From Pseudomonadota bacterium (GTDB lineage Bacteria; Pseudomonadota; Gammaproteobacteria; Pseudomonadales; Pseudomonadaceae), in the NCBI GenBank assembly GCA_023431055.1, contig JAEYXX010000023.1:1-22866 (forward strand): DNA of 22,866 nucleotides. The letters are read 5' to 3'. The translations under genes and the position numbers were made by a program. Positions 1 to 10,156 of this stretch are shown here, piece after piece; the stretch's first letter is position 1, and each line of letters starts with the position of its first letter. The notes below the pieces were generated by a model. That model ran no database searches, was not told the origin of the DNA, and was given only the letters and a program-made list of their open reading frames with translations.

Positions 1-61
1 CTCTTTTCTACTCAACCACTTGCGCTTTCGATCAGAACTTCTTCTCTCCAGCGGGAGGCGC

Positions 62-89
62 ATTCTACAGCGTTCAAAACCGCTGTCAA
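62..89 (-). promoter_or_regulatory. rRNA-type promoter, proximal of three
   Basis: Read on the minus strand, the -35 is TTGACA (84-89), the spacer is 16 bp and the -10 is TAGAAT (62-67). A GC-rich discriminator, GCGCC, follows. An A-rich stretch lies just upstream of the -35 (about 95-100). The 16-bp spacer and GC-rich discriminator are typical of stringently controlled stable-RNA promoters in Pseudomonas. It directs transcription out of the left end of the window, so the target gene is not visible. That it is an rRNA operon is inference. Confidence 0.8.
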
Positions 90-167
90 CACCTCTTTTT
101 TACCGCTTTCGATCCATTCGACCGAAGTACCAACAGGATCAAACCACCACCCTGTCGACCGGCGCGC

Positions 168-195
168 ATTGTACACACCAGATCCAGCCTTGCAA
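168..195 (-). promoter_or_regulatory. rRNA-type promoter, middle of three
   Basis: On the minus strand the -35 is TTGCAA (190-195), the spacer is 16 bp and the -10 is TACAAT (168-173), followed by the GC-rich discriminator GCGCGCC. The region upstream (196-240) is AT-rich like an UP element and contains a hairpin. The spacer and discriminator match the two neighbouring promoters, which supports all three being real. Confidence 0.72.
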
Positions 196-211
196 GCCCT
201 TCATTTAACTT

Positions 212-237
212 AACTTCTTGATTAACAAGAAGTTTTT
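212..237. other. hairpin with T tail in the promoter array
   Basis: Perfect 9-bp inverted repeat AACTTCTTG / CAAGAAGTT (212-220 and 226-234) with a 5-nt loop, followed by T residues on the plus strand. It sits between the distal and middle rRNA-type promoters. On the plus strand it resembles a weak terminator. On the minus strand it would lie in the leader made from the distal promoter, or act as an AT-rich upstream element. Its role is uncertain. Confidence 0.45.
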
Positions 238-265
238 GAAGCGCTTCATCGCTGAAGTGGCGCGC

Positions 266-293
266 ATTCTACATCCAGCAGAATGCGCGTCAA
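266..293 (-). promoter_or_regulatory. rRNA-type promoter, distal of three
   Basis: On the minus strand the -35 is TTGACG (288-293), the spacer is 16 bp and the -10 is TAGAAT (266-271), followed by GCGCGCC. It begins only 23 bp past the recD stop codon. The 293-315 stretch upstream is AT-rich. It belongs to the same array as the promoters at 168-195 and 62-89. Confidence 0.75.
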
Positions 294-315
294 GCTTTAA
301 TTGCAGTTTTGTTAC

Positions 316-2346
316 TTACAGCGCGTCGAGCGCCTCACGCAGACCGCTACGCCGTTCCACACGTCGCTGTACCGCCTGCTCGAAGATGCCTGCGCGAGTT
401 TCAATGAGGCTGAACCAGTGGCGAGCCCGCGTGATACCGGTATACACCAGCTCCTTGGTCAGCACTGGATTGAGGCTATCGGGCAGGATCAGCGCACAAT
501 GGGCGAACTCCGAGCCCTGCGACTTGTGTACGGTCATGGCGAACACTGTTTCTACCGCGCTCAGGCGACTGGGCAGGATATGACGCAGGGTGCCGCTACC
601 GTCGTTGCGTGGGAATACCACTCGCAACACCTCGCGTACAGGCGCGCCCGCAGACTCAGGCGGTTCCGGTAGGCGCAGCGCAATACCGATATCGCCATTC
701 ATCAGTCCAAGGCTGTAGTCATTGCGCGTTACCAGCACAGGCCGCCCCTCATACCAGCCATAGGCTTGCTCCAGCAGGTTACGGCGCACCAGCGCTTCCG
801 CGATACGTTCGTTGAGTGCCTCCACACCCCAGGCGCCCTTGCGAACGGCGCAGAGCAGCTGGAACTGATCGAACGCCGCCAGGACATTAGCGGCCCAACG
901 ATCCCAGGCCTGGGAGTCAGCATCTAGGACGGGGCGCTGCGCCTGCATCACCTGCAGATAATGGGCATATCCCTGCGGACGAGGCTCCCCGACGCCCTGC
1001 CCCTCTATAAGCAGTCGCTCCAGCGCACGATCTTGCTCACCCGATAGACGCAGCACATGCAGGTCATCCGCACCGGCAGCCAAAGTCGCACGAGCCGTCT
1101 GCGCATCACCCTGGTTCACCGCACGCGCCAGACGGCCGATACCCGAGCCACTGCCGAAGCGGCGCGAGTGGCGCAGCATGACGATATGTTGCGCCAGCGC
1201 TCTGTCACCCAGTAGCAACGCCGGATCGTCCAGCCGCTCGCCCGTCTGGCTTTCCAGCCAGGCGCGCGTCGCTTCGCTGTAGCCACCGTTTTCCGCGTCT
1301 CGACACAGGTCGCCCAGCACCGCGCCAGCCTCTACCGACGCAAGCTGATCCTTGTCGCCCAGCAGAATCAAACGCGCATGCGCTGGCAGGGCGTCCAGCA
1401 GGCTGGCCATCATCTCCAGGTCGATCATCGACGCCTCGTCCACTACCAGCACATCCAGCGGCAGAGGATTGGCGGCATCGTGACGGAAGTGCCGGCTGCC
1501 AGGACGACTGCCGAGCAAGCGATGCAATGTCGTCACCAAGGTTGGAATCTGCTCACGCACCTGCTCGTCCAGCGCCAGGGACTGCACCTGCGCGCCGATG
1601 GACTCGGTCAACCGCGCGGCCGCCTTGCCGGTGGGCGCTGCCAGACTCAGGCGTAGCGGTTCGCCATTGGCCATGGCAGCTTCCTGCAACAGCGCCAGCA
1701 GACGTACCACCGTGGTGGTCTTGCCGGTTCCCGGCCCTCCGGTGATCAGGGTGAAGCGCCCCTGCGCCGCCATGGCACAAGCCAGTTTCTGCCAGTCGGT
1801 GAGGCGCTGGCCATCCACCACCAGCGCATCAGGAAAGAGTGAAGCCAGCCGCGCAGCCAGGTCGGCCGGCGCAGCAGCGCTCGCCTGCAGTCGCCGCGCG
1901 ATATCCCCAGCCACCTGGCGTTCATAGTTCCAGTAACGCCTCATATATAGACAGGCGCCGCTGAGCACCAGCGGCGCACCGTCGGACTCCAGCAGCGAGC
2001 TGCCGGCACAGGCGGCCAGCCAGTGCTCCAGGCTGAGCCCAGCCAGTACCTGGGACGGCAGGATCATCGCCTCTTCTGCGTCCTCCCCCTCCGGCGGCAG
2101 AGACAGAGTGAAATCCGGGTTGGCCAATGTGGCCGCCAGATCGAGGCAGACATGGCCCTGGCCCAACTGATGACTGGCCAGTGCCGCGCCGAGCAGGAGC
2201 AAGGGCGAAGCGTCCGCGTCCAGCTCGGCGAACAACTGCGCCAATGCACGATCCAGCTCGCGCAGCCAACCACGCTCGCTCCATATAGAAAGCAGGGCAA
2301 AGAGTTCGGCGCGATCACGCAGCGCCGGCGCAAGCGTCGCACTCAT
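316..2346 (-). CDS. recD: RecBCD subunit RecD, 5'-3' helicase
   Basis: RecD is the fast 5'-to-3' superfamily 1 helicase of the RecBCD complex, which processes DNA double-strand ends for recombination and degrades linear DNA. The 676-residue product is somewhat longer than E. coli RecD. It has Walker A GGPGTGKT (203-210), Walker B VVDEAS (301-306), helicase motif V-like TVHKSQGSEF (605-614) and an arginine motif YTGITRARHW (635-644). The ATG overlaps the recB stop (ATGA) and has a GAGGAGG ribosome binding site, so translation is probably coupled. It is the last gene of recC-recB-recD. The rRNA-type promoters start right after its stop, and no terminator is seen between. Confidence 0.96.
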   Translation of the reverse strand: MSATLAPALRDRAELFALLSIWSERGWLRELDRALAQLFAELDADASPLLLLGAALASHQLGQGHVCLDLAATLANPDFTLSLPPEGEDAEEAMILPSQVLAGLSLEHWLAACAGSSLLESDGAPLVLSGACLYMRRYWNYERQVAGDIARRLQASAAAPADLAARLASLFPDALVVDGQRLTDWQKLACAMAAQGRFTLITGGPGTGKTTTVVRLLALLQEAAMANGEPLRLSLAAPTGKAAARLTESIGAQVQSLALDEQVREQIPTLVTTLHRLLGSRPGSRHFRHDAANPLPLDVLVVDEASMIDLEMMASLLDALPAHARLILLGDKDQLASVEAGAVLGDLCRDAENGGYSEATRAWLESQTGERLDDPALLLGDRALAQHIVMLRHSRRFGSGSGIGRLARAVNQGDAQTARATLAAGADDLHVLRLSGEQDRALERLLIEGQGVGEPRPQGYAHYLQVMQAQRPVLDADSQAWDRWAANVLAAFDQFQLLCAVRKGAWGVEALNERIAEALVRRNLLEQAYGWYEGRPVLVTRNDYSLGLMNGDIGIALRLPEPPESAGAPVREVLRVVFPRNDGSGTLRHILPSRLSAVETVFAMTVHKSQGSEFAHCALILPDSLNPVLTKELVYTGITRARHWFSLIETRAGIFEQAVQRRVERRSGLREALDAL

Positions 2347-5300
2347 GCTGCGCCCTCCTCTGCTTCGCCCATGAACAGCACATCCAGGCGTTCGATCAAC
2401 TCGCGCGGCGGTCGCGCCAGGTAGGCGCCTTGCTGCGGCGCACGCAGGAACAGGTAAAGCGCGCCGCCCAAATGCCGGTCGTAGTCGTAATCCGGCAAGC
2501 GCAGACGCAGCTGGCGATGCAGGGCAAGGACATAAAGCACGTATTGCAGGTCATAACGATGGCTGGCGATGGCCACTTCCATCGCTTCACGGGTGTAGGC
2601 GCTGTCGTCGCTGCCAAGCCAGCTGGATTTGTAATCCGCCACGTAGTAACGCCCCTGATGCTCGAATACCAGATCGATAAAACCCTTGAACATGCCGTTG
2701 AGGGTGTCGGCCCGCAGCGGCTGCCTGGCGACACCCGGCAACTCGCACTGCTGCACCCATTGATCCAGCAGCCTGACATCCACCCCACGCGCCTCGAACC
2801 AGAACTCCAGTTCGGGCTGAAACTGCGTCAGTTGCGCCAGTACCACGCTATCCGCGCCCGCCAACGGGAGCGGCTGGCTCAGCAGCGCCAGCAGCCAGTC
2901 CTGCAGCGGATCGATCCAGCTTTGCAGACCGCGACGCTGGCAACGCCTTGCCAGCGCCTCGCGCAACCTGGGCGGATCCTGCGCCAGGGTGGCGAAGCCT
3001 TCCTGCGCCGCCATTTCCAGCAGACCATGGAGGAAGGTGCCGGGATTCGGCCCACGCGGGAAGCGATGCAGCCCTTGAGCGGATGCCGGCAGCGGTGCCA
3101 GGGTCAGCAGCGGATCCTCATCGTCGATGGCGTTCTGCATCGCCGGACTATCCGGCGCGGCGTCTTCATGACGGCTGACCTGACTGGGGGCATCCTCGTC
3201 CAGGCGCAGAGCGCTGTAGGAGGCGATCCACCAGTGCTCGGCAGCGCGCCGCGCCGGCGTGCGCCAGCGCGGCTCGAACTGCCGCTCCTCAAGCATGCGG
3301 TGGCGCTGCTCGCTGGCCGGCGGTACCGGCGCCACTGCACTTTCGAGCCCGTCGACAAATGGCGCGAGCCAATCAGCAAGCCCGGCACTAGCCATCAGAG
3401 GCTCGCCGCCACCTAGCAGATAGCCCAGGGCCGACTCATGCAGACGCGACTTCTTGCCGTTGCCGATCTTCAGATCCGCCACGCCCAGCCAGCAGGCATG
3501 CCGGGCACGGGTCAACGCCACATAGAGCAGGCGCAGGTCTTCACCCAGGCGTTCGCGCTCGGCGCGCAGCAAAGTGTCGTCATCGGCCTTGAGCACCAGG
3601 CGGCGGCGTTCGCCGTCGTGAATCTGCAGCGGCTTCTTGTCATCCACCGGACGGAAGGCGCAGATGAACGGCAAAAACACCAGGGGATACTCCAGCCCCT
3701 TGGATTTGTGGATGGTCACCACGCGCACCAGCGCCTCGTCGCTCTCCAGGCGCAGCACCTGCTCATCGGCAGCCTGCCCCTCGCCGGCCAGCAGCTCGCT
3801 CAGATGACGAATCAGCGCCAGTTCGCCATCGAGTTCGGCGGCAGCCTGTTGCAGCAGTTCGGCCAGATGCAGCAGATTGGTCAATACCCGCTCGCCATCT
3901 TCACGGCCCATCAGGCGCTGCGGCAGCTCGAAGTCCTGCAGCAACTGACGCAGCATCGGCAGCACACCCTGGTGCTGCCAGCGCTGGCGGTAGTCGCGGA
4001 ACTGCATGACCCGGCGCTCCCAGGTGCGCTCGTCGAGATTGAGCTGCTCCAGCTCGGCCAACTCCAGCCCCAGTGTCGCGCTGGCCAGCGCCGCGCGTAG
4101 CGGGCGATCCTGATCCGGCTCGGCACAGGCGCGCAGCCACAACAGCAGATCGCGCGCCTCCTGGGCGGCGAACACCGAATCCTTGTCGGAGAGGTAGACG
4201 CTGCGCACGCCGCGCGCAGCCAGCTCGCCGCGAATGGCCTGCGCCTCGTTGAAGTCGCGCACCAGCACCGCGATATCGCTGGGCCGCAGAGTATCCAGCA
4301 CCTCGTCCTTGATGAAACCCGCCTGCCCGCGCTGGCCCAGATCCAGCAGACGCACGATTTCGCTGGCCGCCCCGGCTGCCATGACATCCAGATAGGCGCC
4401 CTTGGCAAGCGGCTCGTCACTCGCCAGATGCCACACCGTCAGGGCGGGTTGCGCCTGCCCCTCGACGCTCCAGACCTCGCCTCGCCCCTGCGCGCCCACC
4501 TCGATAAAAGGCAGGTCATCGCGCAGCAGGAACGCCCCCTCGCCGCCGTCACGCTGCTCGGCACGCAGAAAAACGCCGTTGACGGCATCGACCATGGCCT
4601 GGCTGGAGCGGAAGTTTTTCTCCAGGTTGTAATGTCGACCGACCGTTGCCCGGCGCGCGCGCAGATAGGTGTGAATATCTGCGCCGCGGAAGGAATAGAT
4701 GGCCTGCTTGGGGTCGCCGATCATGAACAGGCCGCAGTCGCCGCGGTTGGCCTCGACTTCGTAGAGCTTATCGAAGATGCGGTACTGCAGCGGGTCGGTG
4801 TCCTGGAACTCGTCGATCATCGCCACCGGGAACTGACAGCGAATCACCTCGGCCAGACGCGGGCCGTTGCTGCCTTGCAGGGCAGCGTCCAGGCGCACGA
4901 GCATGTCGTCGAACCCCATCTCCGCGCGCTGGCGTTTCTCCCAGTCGAAGCGCTGGCGAACCCAGGCCGCCGCGTGACGTAAAGCCGCATCAGCGGGATC
5001 AGGCAGCGCACCGAGTTGCGCCTTGAGCAAAGCCATGGCGTCCAGCGCCGGATGAGCAGGCGCCTCGCCTTTCCAGGCTTCGGCCAGGCCATCGGGAGTC
5101 AGGCGGGTGAAACCCGTGCCCAGGTCGAGGCGCGGTTCATCGCTACTGGCCCACTCACGCAACTTGGCCAGCCAGGGATTGTAGAAGCGCGCCTGGATTT
5201 TCTTGCCGTCCACCTGCTTGGCCGCCACTGCAGCGTCAAGCAGCAGCTGCAGTTCATCGGCCCAGGTCAGCCACGGTGCCTTGAGCTCGGCAAGGGCCTG

Positions 5301-5972
5301 CTCGCGCTGCTGCAGCGCAGCATCGAGCAGTTCGCCCAGCGCTTGCGTTGCGACCTCCCCCTCTTCGCCCAATAACGGTCGCAGCCGGCTACCCAGCCCC
5401 GCAGGCGTGCCCCAGACACCCGCGACCCATTGCAGCGACGCGCCCTGCAACGGATAACAATGTTGACGCCAGTAGTCGCGCACCACCTCGGCCAGTAGCT
5501 CGCTGTGATCGGTCTCCAGGGTCTGGCTGAACAGACTGCCGCTGTCGAAGGCATGCTCGCGCAGCATGCGCTGGCACCAGCCGTGAATGGTGGACACGGC
5601 TGCCTCATCCATCCACTGCGCAGCCAGCTCAAGGCGGCGGGCACATTCGTCCCACTGCGTCTGCGCGAAGTCACTGCGCAACTCGCGCAGCAGATCATCG
5701 CCTTGGGCATCGCCACGAAATACGGTCGCGGCTTCGACCAGGCGCGCGCGAATCCGGTCGCGCAATTCGCGCGTAGCCGCATCGGTGAAGGTCACCACCA
5801 GAATCTGCGGTGGCAGCAGGGGCTCGCGGAACGCGGCTTCGCCGCCATGACCGAGGATCAGTCGCAGGTAGAGCGCGGAAATGGTGAAGGTCTTGCCCGT
5901 GCCGGCGCTGGCCTCGATCAGGCGGCTGCCATGCAGGGGAAACGTCAGGGCCAGAGGGCGCTGTTGACTCAT
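2343..5972 (-). CDS. recB: RecBCD subunit RecB, helicase-nuclease
   Basis: RecB supplies the 3'-to-5' UvrD-like helicase and the only nuclease active site of RecBCD, and takes part in RecA loading at Chi sites. The 1209-residue protein has Walker A ASAGTGKT (21-28), Walker B DEFQDTDP (387-394), the later helicase motif [12 protein letters not shown], and a C-terminal PD-(D/E)xK nuclease. The nuclease contains GFIDLVF (catalytic Asp at about 1100) and YVADYKSS (Asp1113, Lys1115). These match E. coli D1067, D1080 and K1082 with the same 13-residue spacing, so the nuclease looks intact. The start has a strong AAGGAGG site, and ATGA overlaps join it to recC upstream and recD downstream. Confidence 0.97.
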   Translation of the reverse strand: MSQQRPLALTFPLHGSRLIEASAGTGKTFTISALYLRLILGHGGEAAFREPLLPPQILVVTFTDAATRELRDRIRARLVEAATVFRGDAQGDDLLRELRSDFAQTQWDECARRLELAAQWMDEAAVSTIHGWCQRMLREHAFDSGSLFSQTLETDHSELLAEVVRDYWRQHCYPLQGASLQWVAGVWGTPAGLGSRLRPLLGEEGEVATQALGELLDAALQQREQALAELKAPWLTWADELQLLLDAAVAAKQVDGKKIQARFYNPWLAKLREWASSDEPRLDLGTGFTRLTPDGLAEAWKGEAPAHPALDAMALLKAQLGALPDPADAALRHAAAWVRQRFDWEKRQRAEMGFDDMLVRLDAALQGSNGPRLAEVIRCQFPVAMIDEFQDTDPLQYRIFDKLYEVEANRGDCGLFMIGDPKQAIYSFRGADIHTYLRARRATVGRHYNLEKNFRSSQAMVDAVNGVFLRAEQRDGGEGAFLLRDDLPFIEVGAQGRGEVWSVEGQAQPALTVWHLASDEPLAKGAYLDVMAAGAASEIVRLLDLGQRGQAGFIKDEVLDTLRPSDIAVLVRDFNEAQAIRGELAARGVRSVYLSDKDSVFAAQEARDLLLWLRACAEPDQDRPLRAALASATLGLELAELEQLNLDERTWERRVMQFRDYRQRWQHQGVLPMLRQLLQDFELPQRLMGREDGERVLTNLLHLAELLQQAAAELDGELALIRHLSELLAGEGQAADEQVLRLESDEALVRVVTIHKSKGLEYPLVFLPFICAFRPVDDKKPLQIHDGERRRLVLKADDDTLLRAERERLGEDLRLLYVALTRARHACWLGVADLKIGNGKKSRLHESALGYLLGGGEPLMASAGLADWLAPFVDGLESAVAPVPPASEQRHRMLEERQFEPRWRTPARRAAEHWWIASYSALRLDEDAPSQVSRHEDAAPDSPAMQNAIDDEDPLLTLAPLPASAQGLHRFPRGPNPGTFLHGLLEMAAQEGFATLAQDPPRLREALARRCQRRGLQSWIDPLQDWLLALLSQPLPLAGADSVVLAQLTQFQPELEFWFEARGVDVRLLDQWVQQCELPGVARQPLRADTLNGMFKGFIDLVFEHQGRYYVADYKSSWLGSDDSAYTREAMEVAIASHRYDLQYVLYVLALHRQLRLRLPDYDYDRHLGGALYLFLRAPQQGAYLARPPRELIERLDVLFMGEAEEGAA

Positions 5973-8900
5973 GCTGCGTCCTCCTTGAGCGCCTGGGGGT
6001 TGCTATCAAGCAGCGGCTGGTAGAGCCGTTCGCTCCATGCCGGAAACTGGCCATCGGCGGTGAGTGCGTCATAGTCCGGGAACTGCCTCGCCAGGCTGGC
6101 GCTACCCTGGACTTCACCGGAGAGGTTGTAGCCGCCCTCGTAGACGCTGCGCGCCTTGTCCTCGTTGTTGTCCTGCAACCAGGCCAGCGAGGTTTTCAGG
6201 GCGACCGGCAGAGGCGTCTGCATGCCGGCGTTCCAGGCTTCCAGCCAAGTGGTCAGTACGCGGGCTGCGTGCTCCGTAGGTAGGGGTTCGAACGCCAGGC
6301 TGCGATCCTCGCCGACCAGCAAGGTGGTCAGCGGCACGCCGCAGGCCGCGGCGATGACGTGCAGCACATAGGGCCGCAGCAGGCGATGCCACTTCCAGCT
6401 CTTGTCCTTGTGCAGCGCACCTGGCAGCAGCTCCAGGCGCGCCAGGCTGCCGTCGGCCTTCTGCCGCAGCCCGGCGAGCCAGCCGTCGAGCTGAACACCG
6501 GCTGCGGCGAAAGTCAGGCGCTGCGGTGACTCCAGCAGGCTCGGCCAGCACAGGCGAAGCCCCTGGTAGCGCTGCACCTGCGCCGGCAGCGGCTCCAGCA
6601 AAGCGTTGCGATACTGCTGGCCAAAACCGGCCAACGGCAGCATGCCACTGCGTTGCAGGCGGTCGGCTGCCGACCTCAACGCCTCATCGCTGTCTCGCTC
6701 GCTCGCGATAGCTGCCTTGAGCAAGGTTTCCTGCAACTGGTAGCGCTGTAGACCGTCGAGGGCGAACGGCTCGCTGTCGAGCTGCGCTTGCTCTTCTTCG
6801 TCCAGAAACACCTTGAGACGGCGGGTGAAAAAACACTTCACCGGATCACGCAGGAACGACTGCACCAGTTCAGGCGTAACCTGCTGCCCCTCCTCCCAGG
6901 CGGGCAAGGGTGCAGCGCCCTCGCGGGGCGCGGCCTGGCCATGCAGAGCTGCCCACTCGTGGGCATAGCTGAACAGCTGCGCCTGGCCATCGAAGTAGCG
7001 GCGGCTGAAAGGTTGCAAGGGGTGCTCGGTGGTCAGGCCATGCAGCAGGTCGCCACCACCGACCAGCGTCCAGGCACTGGCAAGATGGTCACGCAGTTGG
7101 CCGACCAGCACGGACGGCGGCCGCTCGCTGTTGTCGCGGATGCTGCGCCCCACCCAGCTGATATACAGACGATCACGCGCCGCCAGCAGCGCCTCCAACA
7201 GTAGATAGCGGTCATCCTCGCGGCGCGAACGGTCACCGGGGCGGTAGTCGCCAGCCATCAGGTCGAAATCCAGCGGCGCCTGACTGCGCGGATAGTCGCC
7301 ATCGTTCATGCCCAGCAGGCAGACCTGGCGGAACGGGATCGCGCGCATCGGCATCAGGGTGCAGAAATTCACCGCACCGGCGAGAAAACGCTGGCTCAGC
7401 CTCCCCTGATCGAGCCCACCGAGCCAGGCTTCGCGCACCACCGGCAGGGTCAGCGCTTCTTCCAGCGTCGCGGCCTCGCACAGCTCCAGCCAGGCATCCA
7501 GCGCATCGAACAGTTGGGTCGTCAGTACCTCTTCACGGTCGTTCTGCGGCTGAAAGAAGTCGTCGAGCAAACTGCGCAGGCGCTCGCCCCACTGCACCGG
7601 CGTGGCCGGCTCGCGCAGTTGCTGCAGGTGCCGGTCGAGGCTTTCCAGCAGTCGCGTCACTGGGCCGATCAGAGCAGCATCGAGCCCGCCAATTTCGTCA
7701 TAGGGCTCGATACCGGCAAAGGCGTCGCCCGTCCCCACGGCGTAGCCCAGCAGCATGCGCCGCAGACCGAAGCGCCAGGTGTTCTGCTCCAGATTCTCAC
7801 CCAGGCCGAGCGCCTGCCGCTGGCGCGAATCCAGCCCCCAGCGCACACCGGCGCCTTCCAGCCAGCGGCGCAGGGTGGGCAACTGCTCCTCGGCGATGGC
7901 GAAGCGCTGACGCAGCGCGGCGACATCCAGCAGATCGAGAATCTCGCTGACGCTGAAGCGGCTGTCCGGCAGACGCAGCAGGTGTTCCAGCGCGATGACC
8001 ATCGGCTCCTTGCCGCGCAGTCCCTGGTCGGCCAGGGTGAAAGGAATGAAGCGCGGATCGTCGCTGGCGAACTGGCCGAACACGGCCTGGATATGCGGTG
8101 CGTAGGCATTGACGTCGGGCACCATGACGATCACGTCGCGCGGGCGCAGCGTGGTGTCCTCGCTGAAGCTCGCCAGTAGCTGGTCGTGCAGCACCTCCAC
8201 CTCACGCTGGGCGCTATGGGCTATATGAAAACGCAACGAATGATCACGTCCCGGGTCGACCGGCGGCCAGGTGCTGCGTGTTTCCGCCAGCGGGCGCAGG
8301 TCGAGGATGTCGTTCTGCAGCTGGCCGAGCAGGCTGCCCTCGCGGGCCGGACTGAACAGGTCGATACGGTCGAACTGCTCGCGGTAAAGCTGCGGCTCGT
8401 CGTACTGATCCAGCAGGTTGATGTAGTCGCGCCCCTGTTTGCCCCAGGCTGCCAACAGCGGCTGCCCGTGCTGGTGCATATCCTCCTGTTCGAACAGACC
8501 GATCTGCGCGCCCGGCCTGCCCTTGCGCTGCTGGCGACGGTACTCGTGGCGCAGCAGGTCCTTGTCCTCGACGATATCGCCCCAGTGGTGCTGACAGGGG
8601 TTGTGCACGTAGAGCATGACCTGGCTGAAGCGCGCCATGGCTGCCAGCGCCTCCAGCACCTGAGCCGGCAGTGAGGAAATGCCGAAAACGGTGATGCGCC
8701 GGGGCAGTCCGGCTGGCGGTGCGTCCAGCTCGGCCAGACGGGCGACGAAGCGTGGGTGCACGCCGGCGCGGCTCTCGGCCAGATGCTGTTCGCCAACGTC
8801 CGCCAGCAGGGCGCGCCACAGCGCGGGTTGCCAGCGTGAATCACCCTCCAGTGGCCGCTCGCCGCCGCGCGAGGTGCGCAGGCGATCCTGCCCGGCGGCC

Positions 8901-9382
8901 CAGTCGGCCAGCCAGTCGGCGCGGTAGACCTGATACTGGTCGAACAGATCCGCCAGACGCTCGGCCAGCTGGTGGCGCTTGCGCAAGTCCTGATCATCGG
9001 CAAGGAAGCGGCGCAGCGGAGCGAAGGCCTCCTCGGCCAGCAAACCCGGCAATAGCCGCATCAGGCGCCAGGTCAGCGGCGCCTTGTCCAGGGGCGACTC
9101 TTGCGGAATCGCGTCCTTGCCCAGCACATTGCGGTACGCCTGCCAGAGAAAGCGCGCCGGCAGATCGACATCCAGCGCCGCCGCGATGCCGCAGCCGTCA
9201 CGCTCGGCCAGCGCCAGCTTGAGCCACTGGGCGATGCCGTTGCTCTGTACCAGCAGCACTTCGTTTTCCAGCGGCCGCAGCGGATAGCGCCGCATCCACT
9301 GCACCGCCAGAGAGCGCAGCTCTTCGAGATGGTTGCCGTGAATGACGATAAGGCCGGGGGACAACTCCGGGCTGGCGGGCAT
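5969..9382 (-). CDS. recC: RecBCD subunit RecC, Chi recognition
   Basis: RecC holds RecB and RecD together, splits the DNA duplex and reads the Chi sequence with an inactive nuclease-like domain. The 1137-residue product fits the family (E. coli 1122). The N-terminus (GLIVIHGNHLEELR) and the helicase-like core, such as FRQVCLLGMNDGDYPR, are typical. I chose the ATG at 9382 because AGGAG lies 7 nt upstream. An in-frame ATG at 9445 would add 21 residues but has no ribosome binding site. It is the first gene of the recCBD operon and its TGA overlaps the recB ATG. No clear promoter was identified in 9383-9498. Confidence 0.95.
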   Translation of the reverse strand: MPASPELSPGLIVIHGNHLEELRSLAVQWMRRYPLRPLENEVLLVQSNGIAQWLKLALAERDGCGIAAALDVDLPARFLWQAYRNVLGKDAIPQESPLDKAPLTWRLMRLLPGLLAEEAFAPLRRFLADDQDLRKRHQLAERLADLFDQYQVYRADWLADWAAGQDRLRTSRGGERPLEGDSRWQPALWRALLADVGEQHLAESRAGVHPRFVARLAELDAPPAGLPRRITVFGISSLPAQVLEALAAMARFSQVMLYVHNPCQHHWGDIVEDKDLLRHEYRRQQRKGRPGAQIGLFEQEDMHQHGQPLLAAWGKQGRDYINLLDQYDEPQLYREQFDRIDLFSPAREGSLLGQLQNDILDLRPLAETRSTWPPVDPGRDHSLRFHIAHSAQREVEVLHDQLLASFSEDTTLRPRDVIVMVPDVNAYAPHIQAVFGQFASDDPRFIPFTLADQGLRGKEPMVIALEHLLRLPDSRFSVSEILDLLDVAALRQRFAIAEEQLPTLRRWLEGAGVRWGLDSRQRQALGLGENLEQNTWRFGLRRMLLGYAVGTGDAFAGIEPYDEIGGLDAALIGPVTRLLESLDRHLQQLREPATPVQWGERLRSLLDDFFQPQNDREEVLTTQLFDALDAWLELCEAATLEEALTLPVVREAWLGGLDQGRLSQRFLAGAVNFCTLMPMRAIPFRQVCLLGMNDGDYPRSQAPLDFDLMAGDYRPGDRSRREDDRYLLLEALLAARDRLYISWVGRSIRDNSERPPSVLVGQLRDHLASAWTLVGGGDLLHGLTTEHPLQPFSRRYFDGQAQLFSYAHEWAALHGQAAPREGAAPLPAWEEGQQVTPELVQSFLRDPVKCFFTRRLKVFLDEEEQAQLDSEPFALDGLQRYQLQETLLKAAIASERDSDEALRSAADRLQRSGMLPLAGFGQQYRNALLEPLPAQVQRYQGLRLCWPSLLESPQRLTFAAAGVQLDGWLAGLRQKADGSLARLELLPGALHKDKSWKWHRLLRPYVLHVIAAACGVPLTTLLVGEDRSLAFEPLPTEHAARVLTTWLEAWNAGMQTPLPVALKTSLAWLQDNNEDKARSVYEGGYNLSGEVQGSASLARQFPDYDALTADGQFPAWSERLYQPLLDSNPQALKEDAA

Positions 9383-9498
9383 CGACTGACTCCTCTCGAA
9401 AAACGAAGCGCAAGTTTGCCAGCATTTGGCGACAAGGTGAGTCATCGATGGTTATGCCCATCAACCAGACTTGGGCTGCTCAGCCCCGCCCAGAAACG

Positions 9499-9521
9499 AA
9501 AAGGCCGGTCAACGACCGGCC
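9499..9521 (-). terminator. terminator of the ComEA-like gene
   Basis: Perfect 8-bp GC-rich stem GGCCGGTC / GACCGGCC (9503-9510 and 9514-9521) with a 3-nt loop. On the minus strand it is followed by TTTT then CGTTT. It lies 22 bp past the stop of the helix-hairpin-helix gene and about 115 bp upstream of recC, so it separates the two transcription units. Confidence 0.85.
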
Positions 9522-9543
9522 CTGATGGTGATAACCGCAGACG

Positions 9544-9867
9544 TCAATCGACCATGAGCTTGTCGCGATTTTTCTCCAGAGTCGCCGCGCCGATACCTTT
9601 GACTTCGAGCAACTCGTCAACCGAAGCGAAGTTACCGTGAGCCTCTCGATAAGCCACGATTGCCTGCGCCTTGGTTGCGCCGATACCAGCCAACTCACGC
9701 TGGAGAGTCTCGGCATCAGCGGTATTCAGATTGACGGTTATTGCCTGAGCGACCTGTGCAGAAGCTGCATTGGCAGGCTCAGTCTTCGAAGGTTCTGCTG
9801 CCGAGACAGCAAGGGAGAGGGAGGTGAGAAGCGCGAACAGAACAGAGGAAAGGTAGATTTTCATCAT
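9544..9867 (-). CDS. secreted helix-hairpin-helix (ComEA-like) protein
   Basis: The 107-residue protein has a Sec signal peptide (basic start, hydrophobic core ending in SLAVSA, likely cleavage near residue 24), a short Ala/Glu-rich linker, and a C-terminal helix-hairpin-helix domain from about residue 44. The domain shows the family signature VNLNTADAETL and two hairpin segments, AGIGATKAQAIVAYR and KGIGAATLEKNR. This is the short ComEA/YbaV form common in pseudomonads. ComEA binds incoming DNA during natural transformation, but many short homologues are untested, so a competence role is inference. An AAGGA site precedes the first ATG; the next codon is also ATG. The gene is monocistronic, with its own terminator. 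Confidence 0.88.
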   Translation of the reverse strand: MMKIYLSSVLFALLTSLSLAVSAAEPSKTEPANAASAQVAQAITVNLNTADAETLQRELAGIGATKAQAIVAYREAHGNFASVDELLEVKGIGAATLEKNRDKLMVD

Positions 9868-10089
9868 CTTAACGTTCCTTGTAAGTGAGTGAGACGAGCA
9901 CGTTAGGCTCGATTTTCAACCTAGACGCTATTTCCGTGCTGTCAAATTCGACTCGATGGCGAGCGCGAAACACAGAGAACCAAGTGGTCGCTCGCCCAGG
10001 CTCTGGCACGCAGAAATGGAGTGATCACTTGAAGCCCTCCCCCGACGCTGTCAAGTAGTTTTGAGGAGAGATGGCGGGATGAAAATAGT

Positions 10090-10106
10090 CCCGCAAAAGG
10101 CCCTGA
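10090..10106 (+). repeat. 17-bp direct repeat, copy 1
   Basis: CCCGCAAAAGGCCCTGA recurs at 10300-10316 with one mismatch (T for G at position 11). The two copies flank the tRNA-Pro terminator, the tRNA fragment and the AT-rich junction sequence. They may be att-related or a duplication left by an insertion; the origin is unknown. Confidence 0.55.
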
Positions 10107-10109
10107 AAC

Positions 10110-10139
10110 AAAAAAAGCCTGGTCATTACTGACCAGGCT
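10110..10139 (-). terminator. native terminator of tRNA-Pro
   Basis: On the minus strand, a 9-bp stem AGCCTGGTC / GACCAGGCT (10131-10139 and 10116-10124) with a 6-nt loop is followed by seven T residues. It begins 17 bp after the CCA end of the tRNA-Pro fragment and is a classic tRNA terminator. The downstream side of the tRNA locus is therefore original chromosome. Confidence 0.88.
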
Positions 10140-10156
10140 CTAATGTTGGGATTTTT

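Noticed and set aside
212..237. Hairpin as the recD terminator
   Set aside because: Its T-run is on the plus strand; on the recD strand no T-run follows, so it would not terminate recD transcription.
2430..3416. Open frame of 328 residues antisense to recB
   Set aside because: It lies wholly within recB, has no start signal and shows low-complexity antisense composition.
9383..9445. 21-residue upstream extension of RecC
   Set aside because: The longer start lacks a ribosome binding site, whereas AGGAG precedes the internal ATG at 9382.
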